This document shows positions 42,201-51,845 of a stretch of DNA of 64,000 bases, piece after piece. The position numbers and the translations under genes were made by a program. The stretch covers positions 80,875-144,874 of the forward strand of contig LGRX02035246.1 of assembly GCA_001247695.2 (NCBI GenBank), written 5' to 3'. Source of the stretch: Cymbomonas tetramitiformis. Taxonomy: Eukaryota > Chlorophyta > Pyramimonadophyceae > Pyramimonadales > Pyramimonadaceae. Numbering within the stretch: the stretch's first letter is position 1; each line of letters begins with the position of its first letter. The notes beneath the pieces are model-generated. The model ran no database searches. It was not told where the DNA came from and worked only from the letters and a program-made list of their open reading frames with translations.

Positions 42201-42856
42201 ACATCTTTTTGCATACTTAAGGGTCAAAATTCTTTCGGCCAATCTTCGGCCAAACCCTCTTTTTGGGAGACTCTCTCGGCCAGGGGCCGGTCAATCGCGA
42301 CAGGACTTCTCCCCTGTCCCGGACCTTCTCCTGTGTTGATCCTTGCTGTACTGTTGGCATTCATTCTCAAAATGTTTTGGTCCACCGGCATCAAAGTTGT
42401 ACCATCCTGCAGTATCTGATATTCATTAACTAGTAAAGTCTTCAGTCCTGTTTTGTCCGGTCTGTATATCCCTTCTTGATCCTTGGTGTACTGTTCCAAT
42501 TGTAAAGTACCTAAACCGGTGTCATGTCTCTGAACTTTGACTAGCTCTATCCCTTCCTGGCCCATTCATGTCCCTTTCCAGCACATCATACCCTCCTCCG
42601 GGGCTTGCGGTGTGTCTCTGTATTTGGATTTAACCTTCCGCAGCTCTGCTCCGGACTCATCACAGATAACTTCTGTCTGAAGGGCTGAAAACCATGATGG
42701 GGGTTCTGTTCCTTGTAGGCTATGCTTTGCCCGTAGTTCTTCCCAACTAAGCATAAGCCCTCCACATGGCTGAAGAAAGGAACCCATGTATCTAAGATTC
42801 CGGGTTGCCACTAACATACTTATCTTCTCATACACAGGATCATATATATCGCACAT
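39281..42856 (-). pseudogene. LINE 3' half: RNase H, zinc motif and Dam-like methyltransferase (decayed)
   Basis: From 42,856 to about 40,160 a single minus-strand frame is interrupted only by stops (42,566; 42,224; 42,008; 40,466; ~40,157), then shifts frame. It contains RNase H (FASDGSLYKSSS near 41.95 kb; HVIDSMATINAV; LIKWIRGHNNDRLHDKVDRT), a LINE-type cysteine motif (CQKCGTTAQCTYKHIQLNC), and a Dam-like methyltransferase (DGCELFCNPVNSHPG; GWDGLARDAYIN; KVYGNPPFDGGIL; IWILPLSPKNL), with NPPF at 40,352-40,363. A trailing region to ~39,281 (PHKKIIPP, then MLKETGLHPDMIEQALSE) is also protein-like. Reverse transcriptase and endonuclease are missing, as in 5'-truncated LINE copies. Confidence 0.75.
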
Positions 42857-42875
42857 CTTGCTATGTTGTTTCGAT

Positions 42876-43182
42876 TAAGGTCCAAAAATGGGTCTCGTAG
42901 TCCACAACATCGTTACAAATCATCTCCGAGCGATACTCGGTACAAGGGTGGCCATTGGGAGAATCCATGGTATGCTACTTGTGTATGCGTACTAGTACGT
43001 TGTCTGCTAGGCCCGGGCATCTCTTCAAAACTCCAATATGCACATTAGACATCGATCGGGGTCCCAAAAATGGGTCTCGTAGTCCACATCATCGTTACAA
43101 ATCATCTCCGAGCGATACTCGGTACAAGGGTGCCCTTTGGGAGAGTCTATGGCATGCTACTTGTGTATGCGTACTAGTGTGC
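42876..43182. repeat. ~115-bp repeat, two copies ~190 bp apart
   Basis: Both copies share ATGGGTCTCGTAGTCCACA, TCGTTACAAATCATCTCCGA, GCGATACTCGGTACAAGGGT and GGTATGCTACTTGTGTATGC with few changes. It abuts the 5' end of the LINE remnant. Confidence 0.85.
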
Positions 43183-43299
43183 CCGGAGGCACAGCGTGAG
43201 CCGATATGTCTATGCGTCTGTGTGTGTCATCGGGAGTAATCTGGGATTGACACGATGACAGTGAAATTGGGCCTGTAATCACGATGAGAATGAGTACCA

Positions 43300-43530
43300 G
43301 ATGTCCGGGGTATGACAGTATGACACTATGACACTATGCCACTATGACACTATAGTAGTATGACAGTACTGTGGGGTGGTCATCGTGGCACTTAGTCAAA
43401 CCCTCGCGGAATGGCCGGATTCGCATCGGGATCAGAAAGACAATGAAATCGAGTATCAGATGTCGGGGGTATGACAGTATGACACTATGACAGTATGACA
43501 ATATGACACTATGACAGTACTGTATGACAG
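43300..43530. repeat. TATGACA(C/G) minisatellite
   Basis: Two clusters (43,305-43,370 and 43,465-43,530) of ACTATGACA/AGTATGACA units. Confidence 0.85.
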
Positions 43531-43559
43531 TCATCGTGTCAGTCCGTCGACGTGACATC

Positions 43560-44874
43560 TGAATCGAGAATGACGAATCGGAATTAGAAATGAGATCGGA
43601 TCAGGAATTGAACGTTGGGCCGTGGTGTGACATCGGGTGCCGGGTGGTTGACCCTGCAGCCCGAGTGACGAGTGAATAAGTAGAGCACTTGAGAAGTGTT
43701 TAGCCTTCAGAACTCGGAACCGAACTATCGTTTGCACCTCAATCTGGCCCTGATCCAGTATATTATAAAAACCGAATTGTGTACCTTTGCACGTTTCAAT
43801 CAAAAACATCATTCCGAGTATACGTCGTAGTGCCCTTGGCACATTTGGTATCTTTGTGCGTTTGAACGACTCCGCGCGTTCAACCACGGACCTGTTATAA
43901 CTTACGGAATACTGCAGGGGAGGAGCTGTACTTTTGGCTACCTTTGCGCAATTTCTACGTTAGGAAAATCGTTTTTTTTGTAGAAGGACTCCAGCAAATA
44001 CCTCCAAAAGTCATTAAAAAGCAGTATCCGGCTCCCTTAACACTGGGGGCTCAAACCGGCTCTTCGACCCAAGCATGCCTGACAAGATCTTAAAACCAAA
44101 CTTCGTCTAAGGCCAGTTCCGACCGATTTCGAGCAGTAAGGTTGGATACTAGGGTCTATCATGGCCCCATTCCAGGCATGCAACTAGTTACAGACCCCTA
44201 AAAGCAGCAAAAACAGCGAAAACAGCACTTTTTAGCAGTTTTAGCCTATTTTTAGCCTACCCCAAACCCTTCTCCAACAGTCCCCACCACCAAAAACCTT
44301 CCCCCCAGACCCCACAGAACCGCCCAGAACCCTCCAACACTGCCCATACGGCCACCAGCAGTTGGGAAAGCCACTCAAAACAGCGCTTTTGCCAGTTTAT
44401 GGCAGTTCCCCCACAAAAGCACAGAAAAGAGTGGTGGAAACAGGGACCCCTCAAGTGGTTATTTCAACCGGACTCCACTTTCCCACCGGCAGGAGCCTTC
44501 GATAACTCCCCAGAGGGCCCCCTCCCACCTTCTCCATCCTCCTCAGACGACGAGGTGGAAGACAGCTAAGCGCCTGGACAGCATACACCCTGGCTATTCC
44601 ACCAGACCGCCACTTTCGCGAGTGGTACAACTAGGGGTTCACGGTTTTTGTCTTCAACTACCCGGACCCGTATCATCCAGACATACCTGTGCTTCCTGGT
44701 GAAACCTTGGCTGGAGCTCCACCGTCTCCAGAAGTCAGCCCTCCACCTTCTCCTCCTCCTTCCCCCCTCCACTTCGACGACTCTGAATAAATAAAAGGCG
44801 AGCACTCCCTACTTTCTGCTCACCTGTGGCTTTTGCCACACCCAGTCTACGATCTAATCAGCTCAGCAGCCAGT
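43560..44874. other. No gene recognised
   Basis: Short frames only. A 43.6-43.9 kb minus-strand frame of 118 codons shows no recognisable domain. Confidence 0.4.
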
Positions 44875-45331
44875 ATGTCACAGCATATATCAGAGTCCTT
44901 TCCCAGCATGGGGGTCAGCGCGGAGCCGTTACGCCCCCCATTGTTCTCACCCCTCACCTTTCCATCTCCCACTACATACGCTTCCGCTCACCCCCTTCCA
45001 CACCCAGGCACCACCATGCCCTATACCGCGGTGCCCCGCCCATACACCATGCCGGATGGCACCCCCGCGCAGGCTGTATGCGGCGTTGGAACGGCTCCAA
45101 TTGGGTACTGCCCCAATCAGCGCCCCTCGCTGGGGGAGTGTCGCCGGTGCCGTTCACACTGGGGACCCACCACCCTATGGGCTCATACCCCACGCCGTTC
45201 CAACAACAGCTGCAGCTGCAACATCAGCAGTGGCTCGCGTACCAGCAGCATCAACAGCAGTGGCTCCAGCAACAACCGCTGGAACCGATGCAGCAGCAGT
45301 TACAGCAGCAGCAGTTCCAGCAACCGCAGTT

Positions 45332-45369
<38 letters not shown>

Positions 45370-46034
45370 CACGGCCGCAACAGCTGGTACCAGCCACCTT
45401 GGCGCTGTATGACTCTGGGGCGGATCCCTCATCGCTGCAGCCCTTCATCAGTATCGGCGCCGCGATCCTGCCAGATCCTCTACAGGCACCCCTTGATGGC
45501 GGAGCTCAACAGAGCGTCCCGGGCGGGGCCCAACTCTTGGTACGCCATCTCCCCGCGGTGGCAGCAGCCTCAGAGACCCGCAGGCGTCGACGTTCCCGAA
45601 GGGAATCCTCGGGCCCCGCGACGCACGGCAGGCACATCCCAGGCCTGAGCCGTACACCAGAGCACTCCGACCCCGAGTCCGGTACGGATGTCAGCCACAC
45701 CAGCACGGGGTCCAGAGGCAGCCGGAGCACGCTTACGCGGGCGGAGCGCAAGCGGAGGGCCGCCCACAGGTCCGGATCTGACTCGGACGCAAGCAGCCGG
45801 AGCGAGCACATCCGCAGGGAGGTCCTTGCGGCAGTACATGCCCTGGACATCTCCGCGGTGCTCTCGAGAGGACTCGCCCCGCCAGGCGCAACGACATCGG
45901 CAGCAACCTCCCCACCAGGCGACCCTCAGAGCAGCGCACAGGGGGGCCTGACGGCGGACCAGACACTCGAGGCGGACGCCGCTGACAGCGTGACCCCCCC
46001 AGTATCTCTGACTGTCGCTGAAGGGGATTCATAA
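44875..46034 (+). pseudogene. Q-rich, gag-like ORF with frame shifts
   Basis: An ATG at 44,875 begins a P/S-rich frame (MSQHISESFPSMGVSAE) that shifts near 45,060-45,200 into a long frame with a polyglutamine tract (45,190-45,390, CAGCAG/CAACAG) and a polar R/S-rich C-terminus (RRRRRSRRESSG; EHIRREVLAAVHALDISAVL) ending at 46,034. Downstream are CAGTCCGTC repeats (46,040-46,090). A retroelement Gag or a low-complexity transcription-factor-like protein is possible, and no domain decides. The alternative frames (poly-S/N/C/A) are repeat shadows. Confidence 0.3.
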
Positions 46035-46734
46035 CGGTCCAGTCGGTCCGTCCAGTCCGTCCAGTCCGTCCAGTCAATCGGTCCGTCGGTTTGAATGAGT
46101 GGACAATTGAACCAAACATTCTTAACATTCTAAGATTTCGCAAAATAGGGCTCCCATACTTAAGCCCATACTTAAGGAGGGTAACGCGTCGGCCCGCGTC
46201 GACGCCTGCGTTTTCACATACTTAAGAAAATTTAATTTTTTCTTCATACTTAAGGAATATACACTGACTCCCCCCTCCCCCCCTAACCAGGGACTCAGGG
46301 GGTATAACCCAGTCGTATGCGAGTGTCAAACGTGCGTCACAGAGACGAACCCAACGACAGCGCTTGACAATCGTATACGATTGTCAAACGTGAGTCAGGC
46401 AGTAGCCCTGTGATTTTTTGCATCCGCCCATGCCCTCCTGGGCAAGATTTAAATCGCTTGAGGCCTTTAGGAGGATCATTTCCCATTCTTTCCTAGTCCG
46501 GTCTATACGGGCTATATAGAAATTATTAATGAACACGCGATACACAGGTCTGACAATCGTGTACGATTGTCAAAACTGTTTCCCAAACGAATTTATTGGT
46601 AATTGTTTTGTTGTTAGTAAAAAATTTACACCGAACCCCACAAAAATAATATGGGGGGGCAAGGCATGGTATCAGTTGGTTCAGGCGGTATTGATAGTTT
46701 TTGATGATTTCACTTTCCTGATCAATCGATTCTG

Positions 46735-47640
46735 ATTCACATCATGTCTAATCAATCAATTCTGATATTTCAAGCCAGGGCATCAATCAATTCTGATTCT
46801 CAGCAAGTCTGACCAATCAATTGTGATTGTTCCACGGGCAGTATCAATCAATTCTGATACACCGGTATGAAGTATCCGAATTGGTTTACATACATACTGT
46901 CGATTCCCCACCCTACTGCACGTGCTGGTTCGCGGAGGTCGCCGATCATGGTGGTGTTTCTTCATGGCCAACCAGATTTTCTAATTCATATAGGCTCCCA
47001 AGTGTCATTCGGTTCGGGGAAATTCTTCCAACCCATTAGCCATTGTGCAACACCGCCATTTGATGCACTCTCTGTCTGTATCTCGCGGACCTTGTGAGCT
47101 TGTATTCAGCATCGTCACTTCCGGCAGGGTCAAAAGGCGTTTGGCGTGTGCGCTTGATCGCGCCCTTGCCCTCGGAAACTACATTCGCCTGATAAGGTTG
47201 CTTTCCACGTCCGCGCTTATTGCCCATGGTTTTCGATAATCTTAAAATGAAATTCGAAATATGTCAAGATAGTGTCTACATATATACCCATGAACCCCAT
47301 CGAATGACCAATTGCCATCCCAAACCCGATCATACTTAGATTCAAGATTGTTTTGTCCAAGATGGAGACGACGTTATCACAATATTGAGTTATTGACCAA
47401 CCAAAGTCCCAAATCGGGGTTTGCCGGATCGAAATGGCACGCCGCCGGGATCGGAACATCGAGTTAATCGATTAAATCGATTGTATTCGTTCAACCCAGG
47501 GATCAATCGATTCTGATTGTTTAGCCCGTAGGATCAATCAATTCTGATTATTGCCCTCGGGGATCAATCAATTCTGATGGTTAGACATGAGATATCAATC
47601 AATTCCAATATTCTGATAGTGCACAAATTCACTATCAATT
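46735..47640. repeat. Dispersed ATCAATCAATTCTGAT repeats
   Basis: About ten copies of (A/T)TCAAT(C/T)(A/G)ATTCTGAT spaced 30-60 bp, some with an imperfect inverted partner (ATCAGAAT). They are interrupted by a non-repetitive stretch at 46.88-47.46 kb. Confidence 0.8.
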
Positions 47641-47724
47641 GATTATGATATTGATATATTGATAGTATCAGAATATGAAACAATCGATACTATGCCTTGG
47701 TGGGGGGTCCGAACCAGTTTTGAA

Positions 47725-48110
47725 ATCTAACGTAGAGCAAAATGACAGATGTAAAAATCTGAAATCAAGCATTCCAAAAAATGAAATCTGAAATCTAGCG
47801 TAGAGCAAAATTAGCAAAATTTGGAAAAAGGAAATCTAACGTAGAGCAAAATGACAGATGTGAAAAATCTGAAATCAAGCATTCCAAAAAATGTAATCTG
47901 AAATCTAGCGTAGAGCAAAATTTGAAAAAAGGAAATCTAACATAGAGCGAAATGACAGATGTAAAAACTCTGAAATCAAGCATTCCAAAAAAGGAAATCT
48001 GAAATTTAGCATATATAGAGCAAAACTAGCAAAATTTGAAAATTGGAAATCTAACGTAGAGCAAAATGACAGATGTAAAAAATCTGGATATCAATCTGAT
48101 TGTCAAAACC
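47725..48110. repeat. ~105-bp tandem repeat
   Basis: Three to four copies of GGAAATCTAACGTAGAGCAA, AATGACAGATGTAAAAA and CTGAAATCAAGCATTCCAAA blocks, with variable A-rich spacers. Confidence 0.85.
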
Positions 48111-48164
48111 AGCTTTTCCGCAGACTCTGAAAGACTTAGACGTTAGACCCCAAAAAAGCCTGCA

Positions 48165-48400
48165 ACCATGAATACCCCATTTTCGAAGAATGTATGCATG
48201 AATAACCCAAAAAACAAAATGAATGGGGCAAACCGGTGCCAAATTTTTCGAAGAATGTTTGCAGCAATAACCCAAAAAACAAAATGAATGGGGCAAACCG
48301 GTGCTAAATTTTTCGAAGAATGTATGCATGAATAACCTAAAAAATAAAAAGAATGGGGCAAAACCGTGCTAAATTTTTCGAAGAATGTATGCATGAAGAT
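48165..48400. repeat. ~70-bp tandem repeat x3-4
   Basis: Copies of TTTTTCGAAGAATGTATGCA, TGAATAACCCAAAAAACAAA and ATGAATGGGGCAAACCGGTG. Minus-strand frames over it are by-products. Confidence 0.85.
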
Positions 48401-50076
48401 TGCATTCCGCACATAATATAGTGAAGTTTAGTCAACTTTGAAATTCGCAACCAATTGTCAAAACCAGCTTTTCTACAGACTCTGAAAGAATTAGACACAC
48501 AAAAAAAAAACGTCGCCAGCTTTGACAATCGTGTACGATTGTCAAACCCAGCTTTTATACAGACAAGAATTAAAAATAAAAAAAACGTCGCCAGCTTTGA
48601 CAATCGTATACGATTGTCAAACCCAGCTTTTCTATACAGACTCAAGAATTAGACTTAAAAAAACGTCGCCAGCTTTGACAATCGTATACGATTGTCAAAG
48701 CTTCGGAGTCCGAGCCTGCCGTAGTCGCAAGCTTTGACAATCGTATACGATTGTCAAAGCTGAGTCCGAGCCTGCCGTAGTCGCAAGCTTTGACAACCGT
48801 ATACGATTGTCAAAGCTGAGTCCGAGCCTGCCGTAGTCGCAAGCTTTGACAATCGTATACGATTGTCAAAGCTGAGTCCGAGCCTGCCGTAGTCGCAAGC
48901 TTTGACAATCGTATACGATTGTCCCCTGACTCACGCGTGACAATCGTATACGATTGTGAAGCTTGGGCGCTAGGTCCGCCCCCCTGACTCACGCGTGACA
49001 ATCGTATACGATTGTGAAGCTTGGGCGCTAGGTCCGCCCCCCTGACTCACGCGTGACAATCGTATACGATTGTCAAGCTTGGGCGCTAGGTCCGGCCTTC
49101 TTTCGTAGTCGCAAGCTTTGACAATCGTATACGATTGTCAAAAGCTAGTCCGAGCCTGACGTCGTGGTCAGTTTTGACAATCGTGCACGCCTGGCGTAGT
49201 CGCTGCCTCAGTGTTTGATCACCGAGGCGTACTTGTGCCAAGTTTTGTTCATGGCAATGCTCTTGGTCATATTCGCTTTATTTACGACCATGTTTGTAGA
49301 ACTTCTGGCGCTCCGCTCGTGCGATTGCCAGATGTTTGTTGAGAGGCCCGCTGTATTGCGCTGTGCAAGGTACACAAATTCGGGTCAGTGAACAAATTAC
49401 CTAAGCATAATATAAACACATCACAGAGCTATTCAAGAATATTTACCTTTTTGAGATTTAGTTATTAGGCCTTCCTTCAACAACTTGAAGGACGCGCACA
49501 CATCGCACTGAGAAATCGGTTCACCGATGGAATCTTAAGCCACTCGCTGCAATCTTCGTCAAATACTTTGTAGAAGTAACTGAGAGCGCATTTTTTCTCT
49601 CCTCATTCTCTTGCAAGCCCTCGATGTACTCGTCCCACAGCTCTTCGATGGTCAATCCATCCGAAAGGTGCTTCTCGGCTTTGTCAGGTTGGGGCTGTCC
49701 GTATTCGTCAGCGTATTTCTTGAGCCATGCAACGACCGACTCGCGTTTCAGGGAAATCTTGCGGTTGTCCTCCTCGTACGCCAATCCATGAACAAACGTG
49801 TGTCGGCCCTCGAGCACGCGTGTCCAACAGTTGTGAAGATACCCGTAGCTAATGCCGTAAGCCATATAGTAGAACTTAAAGCACACCTGTTACAAAAAAA
49901 AGACACCGTCACTCAAAAATTATTAACACATTATCCAGAAAACGCATAAGGGTTTTTATAGGTCGGGCCAATTTAAGACGCTTGGGAGACACCCCCAACA
50001 CTGCACGTCTGCAGGCGGGACGGCCGTCGCGTGCTCGTCAGCACTCTCCACCACGCCTTAAATCTGCGCAACCTAC

Positions 50077-50148
50077 ACCCTTAGTGGGAATCGAACCCAC
50101 GAGTGCGAGGTTCATAGCCTAGCGCCGTACCAACTCGACCAATGTCGC
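50077..50148 (-). other. tRNA-like sequence (A and B boxes; acceptor stem not paired)
   Basis: 72 nt on the minus strand with an A-box (TGGTCGAGTTGG), a B-box with perfect T-stem (GTGGG-TTCGATT-CCCAC), a 4-bp D-stem (GTCG/CGGC) and an anticodon stem with one mismatch around CTATGAA. The seven bases at each end do not pair, so it is a tRNA pseudogene or the head of a tRNA-derived SINE. It lies in an intron of the minus-strand transposase. Confidence 0.55.
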
Positions 50149-50254
50149 AAATATGTACACATCGTAAATTTAGAAATTTATCATACAATATTCCACATTC
50201 CTGTGGATGAACAATATTACACAATCTATCACAAGGTCCAAGAAATATTTCGCT

Positions 50255-50840
50255 TTGGCCAGAGGCCGTTCGTTAGCTAATGAACGGTTCCCGCAGCCAA
50301 AGTGTCTATGTGTGAGTCGCGCTTTGGCCAGAGACCGTTCATTAGCTAATGAATGGTTCCCGCAGCCAAAGTGTCTATGTGCGAGTCGCGCTTTGGCCAG
50401 AGACCGTTCATTAGCTAATGAACGGTTCCCGCAGCCAAAGTGTCTATGTGTGTGTCGCGCTTTGGCCAGAGGCCGTTCATTAGCTAATGAACGGTTCCCG
50501 CAGCCAAAGTGTATATGCGTGAGTCGCGCTTTGGCCAGAGGCCGTTCATTAGCTAATGAACGGTTCCCGCAGCCAAAGTGTCTATGTGCGAGTCGCGCTT
50601 TGGCCAGAGACCGTTCATTAGCTAATGAATGGTTCCCGCAGCCAAAGTGTATATGTGTGAGTCGCGCTTTGGCCAGAGACCGTTCATTAGCTAATGAACG
50701 GTTCCCGCAGCCAAAGTGTCTATGTGTGTGTCGCGCTTTGGCCAGAGACCGTTCATTAGCTAATGAACGGTTCCCGCAGCCAAAGTGTATATGCGTGAGT
50801 CGCGCTTTGGCCAGAGACCGTTCATTAGCTAATGAACGAG
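50255..50840. repeat. 69-bp array, 9 copies, centred on palindrome CGTTCATTAGCTAATGAACG
   Basis: Nine units of 69 bp, each carrying the 20-bp perfect palindrome flanked by GCTTTGGCCAGAGAC and GTTCCCGCAGCCAAAGTGT; GCTTTGG and CCAAAG add an outer inverted pair. The array lies inside a GT-AG intron (50,855-49,887) of the minus-strand transposase. The 224-codon open frame across it only reflects a period divisible by three. Confidence 0.95.
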
Positions 50841-51574
50841 TTCAAATAAACATACCTGCTTCTTGGCCAAAAAGTATTTGAAGTCGAATTTATCTTCAGA
50901 TCGAAAGCTGTTTTTTAGCAAGTCCTTCACGAAGTATTCCTTTCTATCTTTTTGCGACATGCTAAAAATGTTTTCGCGAAAACCCTTAATATCTGACGAT
51001 GAGAAAAGATAGACAGCAGTGCGACTTGCAATTGCACTTAATGGTTTCTGCCATTGATATACTGTCAGCCTGCAAACGTCGCTGCTTAATACTAATTACG
51101 CCTTCATGTTTCTTCTTGCGTATGTCGGATTCGTACGGTTTGCGCACAGCAATCTGCTTGTTTACTTCACCGTTCAAACACCGAAAAGTGTCTCCCGTCA
51201 AGCAAGTCTAAACTTGTCTCTGAAAATTCTGTATCGAGTCTGCTTTTTATCTCATTTAAGTCAATTTCGCGCAAAGCGCGTGTCCCGGAAACGCGTGACG
51301 AATTAGAGCTAACTTCCGATCTAGACGTCAAAGGCGCGTTCCAAAGGACCATTTGCGTATTTGCGCTCAGGGTTATGCTTTGAATTGGCTCCTGATCAAA
51401 GAAGTCAGCCTCTAACTCCATAGAATCTTCAATAACGAATTGCGGGCACGGTTTGCAGATAATCTCGCAACCCTCGTCAAAAGGAATATCAAACACATTT
51501 TCGTCCAAATTAGCCGTCATTAGCTTATGAAGCCGTTTTCTACGTTCTGAAAATGATATGGACTGACGAGTCAA

Positions 51575-51845
51575 CAGAGATCTTCTATCTTCTTGGATCG
51601 ATCGATTCTCGATTTCAGCGCAAATGACGCCATGTTATCCTAAAATCGTATCTTTGATCTGAACATACCGAATCAGGAAGCGACAGCAAATGTCATTTCT
51701 GACAAAAATCTGACATCGAAAATTGAGATGTCATTTTTAGCCGACAGAAATGACTTGCAATATTTTGCTAAAGTTACATCACTTTTTCAAAGTTTCTCCA
51801 CACACCCCCCTTTCACAGTTTACAGCCAATTTATCTCATTTTAGT
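51575..51845. promoter_or_regulatory. Divergent intergenic region between transposase and methyltransferase-like gene
   Basis: 271 bp separate the start of the minus-strand transposase from the start of the plus-strand gene. It contains repeated TGTCATTT(C/T) and TCTGACA motifs (about 51,690-51,750). It should hold both promoters, inferred from the layout. Confidence 0.5.

Larger units (their letters stand above)
46360..49195. repeat. Palindromic repeat family GACAATCGTATACGATTGTC, ~13 copies
   Basis: A 20-bp perfect palindrome (often extended to TTTGACA...TGTCAAA) occurs singly at 46.36 and 46.55 kb and as a dense array at 48.53-49.14 kb. In the array, two different 56-bp units share it: one with GAGCCTGCCGTAGTCGCAAG, one with TTGGGCGCTAGGTCCGCCCC. 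Variants (GTGTAC, ACCGTATAC) keep most of the symmetry. A diverged half-copy lies at 49,175. Confidence 0.95.
49200..51574 (-). pseudogene. DDE-type transposase gene, 5' part, multi-exon and frameshifted
   Basis: Minus-strand exons run from a start at 51,574 (MTRQSISFSERRKRLHKLM). The Cys motif CNCKSHCC is followed by GFRENIFSMSQKDRKEYFV up to KYFLAKKQ and a GTATGT donor at 50,855. The next exon (49,886 to ~49,560) starts VCFKFYYMAYGISYGYL. Later pieces read YFYKVFDEDCSEWLKIPSV, QCDVCASFKLLKEG (donor at 49,446) and LNKHLAIARAERQKFYKH. This CxC...VCxxxF...GIS...CxxC layout is that of a widespread eukaryotic transposase family whose catalytic DDE core follows. The core is missing here, cut off by the palindrome array at 49.2 kb. 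Frameshifts near T4 runs and an A6 run break the frame. Confidence 0.65.

Noticed and set aside
39281..42856. DIRS element instead of LINE
   Set aside because: The Dam-like domain would fit DIRS, but the RNase H and following CxxC...H...C motif are LINE-type and no tyrosine recombinase is seen. The call stays open to full-length copies.
44833..45648. S/N/C-rich 271-codon frame over the CAG tract as an independent protein
   Set aside because: It is a frame shadow of the CAG/CAA repeat.
50255..50840. CRISPR-like appearance of the 69-bp palindromic array
   Set aside because: The whole unit including the between-palindrome sequence is repeated; there are no unique spacers and no cas genes, and the surroundings are eukaryotic.
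50207..50881. 224-codon ORF through the palindrome array as a repeat protein
   Set aside because: The period of 69 bp is divisible by three, which keeps frames open, and the array lies within a spliced-out interval of the minus-strand gene.
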